16,834 bases of DNA, from assembly GCA_964650975.1 (NCBI GenBank), contig CAZYWA010000129.1, positions 1-16,834 of the forward strand. Direction: 5' to 3'. The translations under genes and the position numbers were made by a program. The first letter of the stretch is position 1. Each line of letters starts with the position of its first letter. This document shows positions 1 through 9,391 of the stretch, in pieces. The notes beneath the pieces are model-generated. The model was not told the origin of the DNA. It searched no databases and worked only from the letters and a program-made list of their open reading frames with translations. The stretch is from CAZYWA01 sp964650975 [NCBI: uncultured bacterium] (lineage in GTDB: Bacteria > JADJOY01).

Positions 1-627
1 GGCGACGCCGTGCTCGACCTGATCGTGGCGCACTTGCTGTTCCGCGATTTCCCGGGCTCCCGCGAGGGCGATCTGTCGAGGAAGCGTGCCTATCTGGTGA
101 GCGCCGTGACCCTCGCCGAGATCGCGACGCAGCTCGATCTCCCGGCGCGAGTGCGGCTCGGGAAGGGAGAAGAAGCGACCGGCGGCCGCAGCAAGGCGTC
201 GATCCTGGCCAACGTGCTGGAGGCACTGATCGGCGCGGTCTTCATCGATTCGGGCTTCGAGGCGGCGCGTGGCGTGGTCGAGCGCCTGGTCGCCGAGCCG
301 TACGCGAGACTGCGCGCCGGTGAAGCGCTCGCTGATCACAAGACGCGGCTGCAGGAGGTCTGCCAGGAAGAGCTCCACGAGACGCCGACCTACCGCGCGG
401 TCAGCGAGATCGGACCCGACCACGACAAGACCTTCGAGGTGGAGGTCGACGTGGGCGGCTCGGTGCTGGGGCGAGGCCGAGGCAAGAGCAAGAAAGAGGC
501 GGAGCAGATGGCGGCGTGGGATGCGCTCGCCGCCGCGGGCCCGCGCGGCGGCTTCCGTGCGCTCGCCGCCGCCGAGCCGCAAGTGGCGACCGCGTCTTCG
601 GACGCCGACGCGGAAGGCATCGCATGA
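1..627 (+). CDS. rnc: Ribonuclease III (5'-truncated by window edge)
   Basis: This is the double-stranded-RNA endonuclease that processes rRNA precursors and structured mRNAs. The reading frame is open from base 1, so the start and roughly the first 40 residues lie outside the window; 208 residues are visible. The first residues, GDAVLDLIVAHLLF, match the RNase III signature, and the second catalytic region is ILANVLEALIGAVFID at about 67-82. In that motif the position equivalent to E. coli Asp114 reads Asn, a substitution I believe occurs in other homologues, while the catalytic Glu is kept. A dsRNA-binding domain follows at about 105-175, ending in GRGKSKKEAEQMAAWDAL, and then an Ala-rich tail of about 30 residues. 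The stop overlaps the era start (ATGA at 624-627), so rnc and era are probably translationally coupled. Confidence 0.95.
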   Translation, partial: GDAVLDLIVAHLLFRDFPGSREGDLSRKRAYLVSAVTLAEIATQLDLPARVRLGKGEEATGGRSKASILANVLEALIGAVFIDSGFEAARGVVERLVAEPYARLRAGEALADHKTRLQEVCQEELHETPTYRAVSEIGPDHDKTFEVEVDVGGSVLGRGRGKSKKEAEQMAAWDALAAAGPRGGFRALAAAEPQVATASSDADAEGIA

Positions 628-1547
628 GCACCCCACCGGAACCGGACTACCGCTCGGCGTTCATCACGATCGCGGGAAGGACCAACGTCGGGAAGTCGAC
701 GCTGCTCAACCGAATCCTCGGCACGGCGGTGGCGGTGGTCTCGCGCAAGCCGCAGACGACCCGTACCCGGATCCTCGGTGCCCACCACTTCCCGGGCGGG
801 CAGCTGGTGTTCGTGGATACGCCGGGTTTGCACGCGCCGCGGCGCGAGCTCGGCAAACGCATGCTCGCGGCCGCCCACGCCGCGATCGCCGACTGCGACC
901 GGGTGTTGCTGGTCGCCGACGCCGAGCGCCCGCCGGGCGGACCGGAAGCCGAGATCGTGAAGCGCGCCGGGCGACGTCCCGTGGTGGTGGCGCTCAACAA
1001 GATCGACCGGATCGCCAAGCCCGCGCTGCTCCCGCGCATTGCCGAGTACCAGGACCTGGGCCGCGTCGAGTCGATCCATCCCATTTCGGCGCTCACCGGC
1101 TCGGGGGTCCCCGAATTGCTCGCCGATCTGGAGTCGTCGGCGCGCCCCGGCCCGCCGTTTTTCCCCGAGGGTCTGGTGACCGACTCGCCGGATTCGTTCC
1201 TCGCCGCGGAGCTGATCCGGGCGGAGGCGATGGAGCGCACCGGCGAGGAGCTCCCGTATTCCATCGCGGTGCACGTGACCGACTGGGAGGACCGCGGCGA
1301 GGACGGTGACGTGGTGATTCACGCGTCGATCCTGGTCGATCGCCGCAGCCAGCAGGGCATGGTGGTGGGGAAGGGCGGTCACAAAGTGCGCGAGATCGGC
1401 GCCGCGGCGCGCCGGGCGCTGTCACGGCGCTTCGGTTGCCCGGTGCACTTGAAGCTCGAGGTGGAGACCGCCGAGAACTGGACCCAGGATCGCGGCGCGC
1501 TCGATCGCCTCGGTTATCCGGCGCCCGAATCCGGGGGCACGCGATGA
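624..1547 (+). CDS. era: GTPase Era
   Basis: Era is an essential-type GTPase that binds the 3' end of 16S rRNA and helps assemble the 30S subunit. The product is 307 residues, normal for the family. Motifs are G1 GRTNVGKST (18-26, with Thr where Pro is usual), a switch I region QTTRTRI (45-50), G3 DTPGLH (65-70), G4 NKID (125-128) and G5 SAL (155-157). The C-terminal KH domain carries VVGKGGHKVREIG (247-259) and ends with the typical NW...RLGY segment (285-298). I chose the ATG at 624 because it overlaps the rnc stop by 4 bases and puts the G1 loop at the usual distance; an in-frame extension to 516 only adds sequence inside rnc. Its stop overlaps der in the same ATGA manner. Confidence 0.97.
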   Translation: MSTPPEPDYRSAFITIAGRTNVGKSTLLNRILGTAVAVVSRKPQTTRTRILGAHHFPGGQLVFVDTPGLHAPRRELGKRMLAAAHAAIADCDRVLLVADAERPPGGPEAEIVKRAGRRPVVVALNKIDRIAKPALLPRIAEYQDLGRVESIHPISALTGSGVPELLADLESSARPGPPFFPEGLVTDSPDSFLAAELIRAEAMERTGEELPYSIAVHVTDWEDRGEDGDVVIHASILVDRRSQQGMVVGKGGHKVREIGAAARRALSRRFGCPVHLKLEVETAENWTQDRGALDRLGYPAPESGGTR

Positions 1548-3028
1548 GTGGGCTCCTGGCCGAGCCGCAGCGCGTGCCGCTGGTGGCGCTGGTGGGGCGG
1601 CCGAACGTCGGCAAGTCGACGCTCTTCAATCGCCTGGTGGGGCGCCGCAAGGCAGCGGTCGCGCCGATGCCCGGGCTCACCCGCGACCGGATCTACGGCG
1701 AGGCCGCATGGCTGGACCGGCGGTTTCGCATCGTCGACACCGGTGGGCTCGACCGAGCGGCGAGCGAGCACTGGATCCCGCTGCTCGAGAAGCAGACCCT
1801 CGCCGCGATCGAAGAGGCCGACGTGGTGATCTGCCTGCTCGACGCTCGCGAAGGCATCACCACCGCCGATCGCGAGGTGGTGGAGATGCTGCGTCGCACC
1901 GGCAAGCCGGTGGCTTACGCGGCCAACAAGGTCGACTCGTGGAGTCAGGTCGACTGGCAGGCGGAGCTTTCCGCCCTCGGCCTCGATCCGCTGGTGCCGA
2001 TCAGCGCCGAGCACGGGATCGGCATCGAGGATCTGGTCGAGGCGGCGCTCGATCGGGTGCCGGGGCGCGGTGCCGAAATCGAGAACGTGCCGGACGACGC
2101 GATCCGCATCGCGATCGTGGGGCGTCCCAACGTCGGCAAATCGAGCTTGCTCAACCGGCTCTCGGGCCTCGACCGGGCGCTGGTCGACTCGCGCCCCGGC
2201 ACCACCATCGATCCGGTCGACACGCTGATCCGCTACCAGGAGAAGAGCTATCTGTTCGTCGACACCGCCGGCATTCGTCGTCACAAGTCTTCGGCGCTCG
2301 CCGCCGAGTCGATCGGTGTGACGCTGGCGTTCCGGGCCATCGAGCGCTGCCAGGTGGCGCTGGTGCTGCTCGACGCCGTCGACGGTGTCACCACCGGCGA
2401 CGTGCGAGTCGCGGGCATGGCCGAGGAGCGCGGCTGCGCCGTGGCGCTGGTGGTCAACAAGTGGGACCTGGTCGAGCCCAAGCCCGAGAAGCCCGAGGCT
2501 TGGCTCAAGGAGATGCGGAAGCGGCTCGGGCTCCTCGAGCATGCGCCCATCGTGACGCTCTCGGCCAAGACCGGCCAGCGCGTGCAGCGGCTCTTCACCC
2601 TCGTCGATCGGCTGTACGCCCAGGCTTCCCAGCGGATCTCGACCGGCGCGCTCAACCGGGTGCTGCGCGAGGCGGTCGAGCGCAACCCCCCACCGCTCGA
2701 GGGCACGCGACCCGTGCGGATCTACTACGGCGTGCAGCGAGGGACGTTGCCGCCGCGGTTTCTGCTGTTCTCGAATCGCCCTCAGTCGATCTCGGTGAAC
2801 TACAAGCGCTACCTGGCACATCGTTTGCGCGAGAGCTTCGGCTTCGAGGGGAGTCCCGTGTGGATCGAGGTGCGGCCCCGCACCCATACCCGGCGAACGG
2901 TGACGGAGGGCGAGACCGGCGATGCTCTCGACGAGACCGCCGATCGAGAAGTCGAGCTCGACGATCCGGAGATCTCGCAACTCGCCGACGAGCCGATGGA
3001 CGAGCCGGTCGACGACTTGGGCGAGTGA
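1544..3028 (+). CDS. der: Tandem-GTPase ribosome biogenesis protein Der (EngA)
   Basis: Der has two GTPase domains in tandem and a KH-like C-terminal domain, and acts in 50S subunit maturation. The product is 494 residues. Domain 1 has GRPNVGKST (18-26), PGLTRD (43-48), DTGG (65-68), NKVD (128-131) and SAE (154-156). Domain 2 has GRPNVGKSS (193-201), DTAG (240-243), NKWD (305-308) and SAK (340-342). The KH-like domain spans about 366-446 and includes NYKRYLAHRLRESFGFEG. The second-domain switch I motif reads PGTTID rather than the usual PGTTRD, so Arg is replaced by Ile222 while the Mg-coordinating Thr is retained. After residue 448 there is a 45-residue acidic tail. The ATG at 1544 overlaps the era stop (ATGA). 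This is the last gene of the run; a 157-bp gap follows. Confidence 0.97.
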   Translation: MSGLLAEPQRVPLVALVGRPNVGKSTLFNRLVGRRKAAVAPMPGLTRDRIYGEAAWLDRRFRIVDTGGLDRAASEHWIPLLEKQTLAAIEEADVVICLLDAREGITTADREVVEMLRRTGKPVAYAANKVDSWSQVDWQAELSALGLDPLVPISAEHGIGIEDLVEAALDRVPGRGAEIENVPDDAIRIAIVGRPNVGKSSLLNRLSGLDRALVDSRPGTTIDPVDTLIRYQEKSYLFVDTAGIRRHKSSALAAESIGVTLAFRAIERCQVALVLLDAVDGVTTGDVRVAGMAEERGCAVALVVNKWDLVEPKPEKPEAWLKEMRKRLGLLEHAPIVTLSAKTGQRVQRLFTLVDRLYAQASQRISTGALNRVLREAVERNPPPLEGTRPVRIYYGVQRGTLPPRFLLFSNRPQSISVNYKRYLAHRLRESFGFEGSPVWIEVRPRTHTRRTVTEGETGDALDETADREVELDDPEISQLADEPMDEPVDDLGE

Positions 3029-3071
3029 GGCGAGGCGTTCGCACCGCTCTCCGCCGGCTCGCGTGTTCTCG

Positions 3072-3101
3072 TTGACACGCTTCGGCGGCGGGGGCTATGA
3101 C
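3072..3101 (+). promoter_or_regulatory. Sigma70-type promoter of the FHA gene
   Basis: TTGACA (3072-3077) is followed after 18 bases by TATGAC (3096-3101); reading the -10 as CTATGA gives a 17-base spacer. A perfect -35 hexamer is uncommon in DNA this GC-rich. Transcription would start near 3107, leaving a leader of about 78 bases before the ATG at 3186. It sits in the 157-bp gap after der, so the FHA gene can be expressed independently of the rnc-era-der run. Confidence 0.6.
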
Positions 3102-3112
3102 TGCGGCGCTCG

Positions 3113-3143
3113 GCGCGTGACCTTCGCGCGAAGGCGTGCGCGC
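3113..3143 (+). promoter_or_regulatory. Perfect 14-bp palindrome / potential leader hairpin
   Basis: CCTTCGCGCGAAGG at 3121-3134 is a perfect 14-bp inverted repeat. It starts about 14 bases downstream of the predicted transcription start of the FHA gene. Outer segments GCGCG (3113-3117) and CGCGC (3139-3143) can extend it into a longer hairpin with a 3/4-base internal loop. It could be an operator for a dimeric repressor or an mRNA leader structure. No T-tract follows, so it is not a standard terminator of der. Confidence 0.4.
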
Positions 3144-3185
3144 GGCTCGCCCCTACCCGATCCCTCGAGCGCCAGTCCACGAGCC

Positions 3186-4391
3186 ATGGCCTCCGCCGCT
3201 CCGTACGCCAAGCGCATCACCAAGGTGGGGCGCTTCGTGGTGCTCACGGACGCGAGCTTCCTGCCGCGCTCGACCATCACCACGGTGGTTCAGCAGGACG
3301 GCGAGACGCTGAACGAGGTGATCCGCTACCTGCGCGGCTCGGATGGCAGCGAGAACGGCTCGATCCAGTCGTGGATCGACAGCCAGCATTTCGGCCTGGT
3401 CGAGAAGCTCGAGAGCCGCCGCGCGGAGGTGATCGAGCTTCCCTGTCCGTCTTGCGACGCGCCGATGCGGGTGAACGTGCCCGCCATCGACGACGGCAGC
3501 CTCATGGTGGTGAACTGCGGGGCCTGCGGCTCGGGCTTCGTGTCGGACACCGTGAGCATTCGCGCCGGGATGGTGCACGCGGCCGCGTCGGCGGCGCCCG
3601 AGCCGGCGGAGCCGGACCGAGCCCAGGTCGCCTCGGCCGCGACCAGCGAGGTGAGCCCCGCGGTCGCGGGTCCCAGACCGGCGCGCACCGTCAACACGGT
3701 GTGCATGCGCGCGGTCGAAGGCCGGGAAGAGGGCGCGGTGTACGCGTTCGACCGGCCCACCCTCACGATGGGCCGCGGCGAGGTCGACATCATCATCAAC
3801 GACCTGCGCAGCTCGCGCCAGCACTGCGAGTTCAGCGTGCGCCGCGAGCTCGATTCGCTGGGCTTTTACGTCCGCGATCTGGGCAGCACCAACGGCACCT
3901 TCGTGAACGAGACGCGCATCAGCCAATCGACCCGGCTGGTGGCGGGCGATCGAGTGCGGGTCGGCACCACGGTGCTCGAGCTGGTGGCGCCGCCGGAAGG
4001 GGTCACCGCGTTGCTGTCGTCGGGGCTCTTCGAGGCGTTGCCGGTCGATCGCGCCGAGGAAGACGCGGCGGCGGGAGCGTTCCACGAGACCAAGATCTAC
4101 CTCGACATCATCGAGGGCGAGGACCAGGACCGCTCGTACGAGTTCTCGCGCGAGCGAGTCGTGCTTGGGCGCGGCGATGCCAACGTGGTGCTCAAGGACG
4201 CGAAGGTATCGCGCCGCCACGCCGAGATCGAGCTGATCGGCGGTTACACGCCGATGCTGCGCGACCTGACCAGCGCCAACGGGACCTACGTGAATGGCAA
4301 GCGCGTCGAGGAGTCGGTCGAGCTCAAGGACGGCGACCGGATCCGCGTGGGCGACTCGGTCATCAAGTTCTCGATCCTGCGCTCGCTCTGA
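3186..4391 (+). CDS. Zinc-ribbon protein with two FHA domains
   Basis: FHA domains bind phosphothreonine peptides, so this is probably a cytoplasmic signalling adaptor; its partner is unknown. The product is 401 residues with no signal peptide or membrane segment. Residues 1-80 form a region I do not recognise. A zinc ribbon follows with Cys87/Cys90 (CPSC) and Cys111/Cys114 (CGAC), in the style of the MJ0042-type ribbon. An Ala/Pro-rich linker covers about 130-168. FHA1 spans about 171-268 (GRG 196-198, SSRQH 209-213, STNGTF 234-239). FHA2 spans about 302-399 (GRG 328-330, SRRHAE 342-347, ANGTYVN 364-370). Both FHA domains keep the Gly-Arg, Ser-x-x-His and Asn-Gly residues used for phosphopeptide binding. 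I chose the ATG at 3186 because the frame upstream only runs through the promoter and the end of der. No Ser/Thr kinase lies in the window. Confidence 0.9.
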   Translation: MASAAPYAKRITKVGRFVVLTDASFLPRSTITTVVQQDGETLNEVIRYLRGSDGSENGSIQSWIDSQHFGLVEKLESRRAEVIELPCPSCDAPMRVNVPAIDDGSLMVVNCGACGSGFVSDTVSIRAGMVHAAASAAPEPAEPDRAQVASAATSEVSPAVAGPRPARTVNTVCMRAVEGREEGAVYAFDRPTLTMGRGEVDIIINDLRSSRQHCEFSVRRELDSLGFYVRDLGSTNGTFVNETRISQSTRLVAGDRVRVGTTVLELVAPPEGVTALLSSGLFEALPVDRAEEDAAAGAFHETKIYLDIIEGEDQDRSYEFSRERVVLGRGDANVVLKDAKVSRRHAEIELIGGYTPMLRDLTSANGTYVNGKRVEESVELKDGDRIRVGDSVIKFSILRSL

Positions 4392-4397
4392 CGGTCT

Positions 4398-4413
4398 CGC
4401 CGCATCCGCGGCG
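4398..4413 (+). terminator. GC hairpin after the FHA gene, weak terminator candidate
   Basis: CGCCGC (4398-4403) and GCGGCG (4408-4413) form a 6-bp all-GC stem with an ATCC loop, starting 6 bases after the FHA stop. No T-tract follows, so intrinsic termination is doubtful. The rest of the 97-bp gap before the methyltransferase shows no clear promoter; TAGGCT at 4476-4481 could be a -10 box but has no matching -35. Confidence 0.25.
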
Positions 4414-4488
4414 CCCTCGGGGACGTGCGAGGTCGCTTCGCCCGTTCCTCGAGATCCGCTCGCGCCTTGGTGAGATAGGCTTCGGCGA

Positions 4489-5328
4489 ATGGACTCCACT
4501 CTTCCCTGGCAGCTGGCGCTTTACGAAAAGTCGCTCAAGAAGAAGGAAAAGGTCGCGCTCCTCGACGCGCTGATTCCGGCCGGCGCTCATCGCCGGTGTC
4601 TCGAGATCGGCTGCGCGCGGGGAACGATCTCGTATTTCTTGCGGAAGCGGGGCGGTCGCTGGGCGCACGTCGACCTCGATCTCGCCAACGTCGCGAGCGC
4701 CCGGACCCTGCTCGGCGACGGCGTCGCGCAGTTCGGCCCGGAAGGACTGCCGTTCCGAAATAGGTCGTTCGACGGACTGGTGGTGCTCGACTACCTGGAG
4801 CACGTTCACGACGACGAGCACTGTCTGGACGAAGTCGACCGGGTTCTCGAGCCGGGCGGAACCCTCTACCTCTCGACGCCGACCGAAGGCGGCTTCCTGA
4901 ACTGGCTCAAACCCCGCATCGGGCTCACCCTCGATCAGTACGGCCACGTGCGCGAGGGCTATCGGCTGGCCGATCTGAAAGCGCGCCTCACTCGTCGGGG
5001 CTACCGGGTGCTCGATACGTCCACCTATTCCTTCTTCTTCACCGAAGCCCTCGAGATGCTCATCAACGCGGCGTTCGTGCTCCTGGGCAAGAAGAAGAGG
5101 GCGACGGCGGCGGAGGCGTCGCGCGACGGCCACATCGCGCCGTCGAGCGAGGCCGAGTTCCGCAAGAACGCGAAGCAGCTCAAGATCTACGGTCTCATCT
5201 ACCCCGTGTTTCGCGCCGTGGCGTTGCTCGACCGGTTGTGCCCGGCGAGCTCGGGGTACGCGCTGGTGCTGCGGGCGGTGCGCGAGCCTGGGCCGGCTCC
5301 TGGCGCCGCGGTCGCCTCGGCTTCATGA
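4489..5328 (+). CDS. Class I SAM-dependent methyltransferase, probably membrane-associated
   Basis: This is a Methyltransf_11-like enzyme of 279 residues; its substrate is unknown. The SAM-binding motif I is LEIGCARGTIS (38-48), an acidic motif VDLDLAN (61-67) follows at the end of the second strand, then FDGLVVLDYLEHVHD (94-108) and GGTLYLSTP (123-131). After the Rossmann core there are hydrophobic or amphipathic stretches (about 180-200, followed by KKKR, and about 232-262) that could place it at the membrane face. The start at 4489 is the only suitable ATG; the ribosome site is weak. The stop overlaps the flippase-like gene by 4 bases (ATGA at 5325-5328), tying the two functionally. An envelope lipid, lipid-linked sugar or glycan substrate is inferred from that partner. 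AAT-AGG codons near 4758 are unusual for this window but too few to argue transfer. Confidence 0.85.
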   Translation: MDSTLPWQLALYEKSLKKKEKVALLDALIPAGAHRRCLEIGCARGTISYFLRKRGGRWAHVDLDLANVASARTLLGDGVAQFGPEGLPFRNRSFDGLVVLDYLEHVHDDEHCLDEVDRVLEPGGTLYLSTPTEGGFLNWLKPRIGLTLDQYGHVREGYRLADLKARLTRRGYRVLDTSTYSFFFTEALEMLINAAFVLLGKKKRATAAEASRDGHIAPSSEAEFRKNAKQLKIYGLIYPVFRAVALLDRLCPASSGYALVLRAVREPGPAPGAAVASAS

Positions 5329-6317
5329 GCGCCGGCGAGCCGCCGCGCCGCGCCAGGCGGTGGGGCTGGATCGCGCTGCGAGCCGCGGCGAGTGCCGCGC
5401 TGCTCGCCTACGTGTGGCCGCGCGACTACCGAGCCATCGGCCGGGTGATCGAGTCGGCGGATCTCGGCTGGCTGCTGGCGGCACTGGCGCTGCACGCGGT
5501 CGGGGTGTGGCTGAGCGCCTGGCGCTGGAAACTGCTGCTCGAGCGCGGCGGGCGACCGATCTCGGTGGCGCGTCTCAGCGCTTCCTACCTGGTCGGATTC
5601 TTCTTCAATACCTGGCTGCCGAGCGGGTTCGGCGGCGACGCGGTGCGCGCCTACGATACGCGCCGCGAGGCGGACGGCGCGGCGCGCTCGGTGGGTGTGA
5701 TCGTCATCGAGCGTGGTACGGGGATTCTGGCTCTCGTGGCCCTCGGTGCCTTGGTGAGCGTCGGCGCCGGCTGGTACCGGTCGATGCCCGGGCTCACGGC
5801 ACTCCTGTGGATCACGACCGCGCTGGGCGCAGCGCTGCTCGCGGCCCTCGGCGCCTATGGGCCGGCGCTCGCGGGCCGGCTGGAGTCCGCGGTGCCCGGG
5901 CTCTGGCGGTGGCGCAGGGCGGCCGGTGCGGCGCGCGCGCTGCTCTCGACCTCCGCGACCCTGAGCGGCGACCGCGCGCTGGTGGCGCGCGCGCTGGCGC
6001 TGGGGGTGCTGCTGCAGCTCAACGTCGTGATGCACTACGCCTGGGTGGGCCGAGCACTCGGGGTCCCGGTCGCGACCAGCTACTACTTCCTGGTGGTGCC
6101 GGTGCTGGTGGCGGTGCTGACGTTGCCGCTCTCGATCAACGGCATCGGTGCGCGGGAAGTGGTGTTCGTGCGCTTTCTCGGCGCGGTGGGTGTGGCGCGC
6201 GAGCAGGCGCTCGCGGTGAGTGTCCTGGCGTTCGCGCTGACGCTGGTGTTCTCGGTGCTGGGCGGCCTGGTGTACGTCGCCCGGGGCTTCGCATCGGGTG
6301 GTTCCGAGCGTGCTTGA
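5325..6317 (+). CDS. Flippase-like integral membrane protein (UPF0104 / LPG-synthase TM family)
   Basis: The product is a 330-residue polytopic membrane protein with about eight hydrophobic helices (roughly 15-30, 47-66, 84-98, 122-148, 157-178, 220-240, 250-270, 295-319). Family signatures are LPSGFGGDAVRAY (98-110), VIVIERGTG (125-133) and INGIGAREVVF (271-281). Those match the lysylphosphatidylglycerol synthase transmembrane domain, known from MprF and from many stand-alone proteins next to envelope glycan and lipid genes. There is no C-terminal aminoacyl-transferase domain, so this is the membrane module alone and is presumably a lipid flippase or lipid-carrier protein. The start is the ATG overlapping the methyltransferase stop; an in-frame start at 5238 would overlap that gene by about 90 bases and is less likely. 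The exact substrate cannot be read from sequence. Confidence 0.88.
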   Translation: MSAGEPPRRARRWGWIALRAAASAALLAYVWPRDYRAIGRVIESADLGWLLAALALHAVGVWLSAWRWKLLLERGGRPISVARLSASYLVGFFFNTWLPSGFGGDAVRAYDTRREADGAARSVGVIVIERGTGILALVALGALVSVGAGWYRSMPGLTALLWITTALGAALLAALGAYGPALAGRLESAVPGLWRWRRAAGAARALLSTSATLSGDRALVARALALGVLLQLNVVMHYAWVGRALGVPVATSYYFLVVPVLVAVLTLPLSINGIGAREVVFVRFLGAVGVAREQALAVSVLAFALTLVFSVLGGLVYVARGFASGGSERA

Positions 6318-6342
6318 CGAGCCCCAACATCTGGCGTAGATT
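6314..6342 (+). promoter_or_regulatory. Sigma70-type promoter of the gamma-CA/ppx/guaBA/dnaE run
   Basis: TTGACG (6314-6319), a 17-base spacer and TAGATT (6337-6342) make a strong sigma70-like promoter. The -35 box overlaps the TGA stop of the flippase-like gene (6315-6317). Transcription would begin near 6349, about 53 bases before the gamma-CA start. No equally good promoter is visible between 6402 and 15180, so this may drive the whole downstream run. Confidence 0.65.
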
Positions 6343-6363
6343 CCCGACACAACCGCAACATGT

Positions 6364-6381
6364 AGTGGTATTTCAACCACT
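6364..6381 (+). promoter_or_regulatory. Inverted repeat in the gamma-CA leader
   Basis: AGTGGT (6364-6369), loop ATTTCA and ACCACT (6376-6381) form a perfect 6-bp inverted repeat about 15 bases after the predicted transcription start. It lies in an unusually AT-rich patch for this genome. It could be an operator half-site pair or a small leader hairpin; it matches no riboswitch that I recognise. Confidence 0.4.
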
Positions 6382-6401
6382 TGCCGCGACGTATCCGCGG
6401 G

Positions 6402-6925
6402 ATGAGCGATCGCTCCATCGTCCTTCCGCATCGAGGGGTGTTTCCCCACATCGACCCGACTGCGTTCATCGCGCCCGGTGCGGCGGTGATCGGGGATGTG
6501 GTGGTGGGCGCCGATGCGAGCGTGTGGTTCCAATGTGTGGTGCGCGGTGACGTGAACCGGATCCGGATTGGCGCCCGCACCAACATCCAGGACGCGACCA
6601 TCGTGCACGTGACCACCGAGCGGTGGCCCACCACGATCGAGGAGGACGTGACGGTCGGCCATCGCGCGGTGCTCCACGGCTGCCACGTGCAGCGAGGAGC
6701 GCTGATCGGGATCGGCGCGATCGTGCTCGACGGCGCGGTGATCGGGGAGGGTGCGCAAGTCGGCGCGGGTGCCTTGGTCACGCCGCGCACGCAGGTACCG
6801 CCGCACACGCTGGTGCTGGGCGCGCCCGCCAAGGTCAAACGCGAGCTCACGCCCGAGGAGGTCGCGGACCTGGCCGAGCACGCGCAGCGCTACGTCGAGC
6901 TCGCCCGTTCCTACGGAGTCCCGTC

Positions 6926-6929
<4 letters not shown>
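6402..6929 (+). CDS. Gamma-class carbonic anhydrase-like protein (left-handed beta-helix hexapeptide repeat)
   Basis: The protein is 175 residues and belongs to the YrdA/PaaY/Cam gamma-carbonic anhydrase group, which hydrate CO2 to bicarbonate with a metal ion or act as related acyl-binding proteins. Hexapeptide repeats run from about 20 to 140. The three metal-binding histidines are in place: His69 (IVHV), His87 and His92 (TVGHRAVLHGC). Arg48 and Asp50 (VRGD) and Gln63 (NIQD) also match the family. The acidic loop of the archaeal Cam enzyme is absent, as in most bacterial members. A C-terminal helix covers about 149-172. I chose the ATG at 6402; a TTG at 6381 would add seven residues inside the inverted repeat. 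The stop overlaps the next gene (ATGA at 6926-6929). True carbonic anhydrase activity is plausible but not certain, since some members are inactive. Confidence 0.92.
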
Positions 6930-9384
<2,455 letters not shown>

Positions 9385-9391
9385 GCGCGCG

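Noticed and set aside
516-623. An upstream in-frame start for era, giving 36 extra residues
   Set aside because: The extension is Arg-rich shadow sequence inside rnc; the ATG at 624 has the ATGA overlap and gives the normal Era N terminus.
1514-2980. A 488-codon antisense open frame opposite der
   Set aside because: It is a shadow of der in GC-rich sequence; no motif or ribosome site supports it.
2922-3185. In-frame extension of the FHA protein into der
   Set aside because: It crosses the promoter and palindrome, and its Ser/Arg-rich composition is that of a shadow frame.
5199-6881. A 560-codon antisense frame across the methyltransferase end, flippase and gamma-CA
   Set aside because: It spans a clear sense promoter and three sense genes, and has biased His/Arg/Pro composition.
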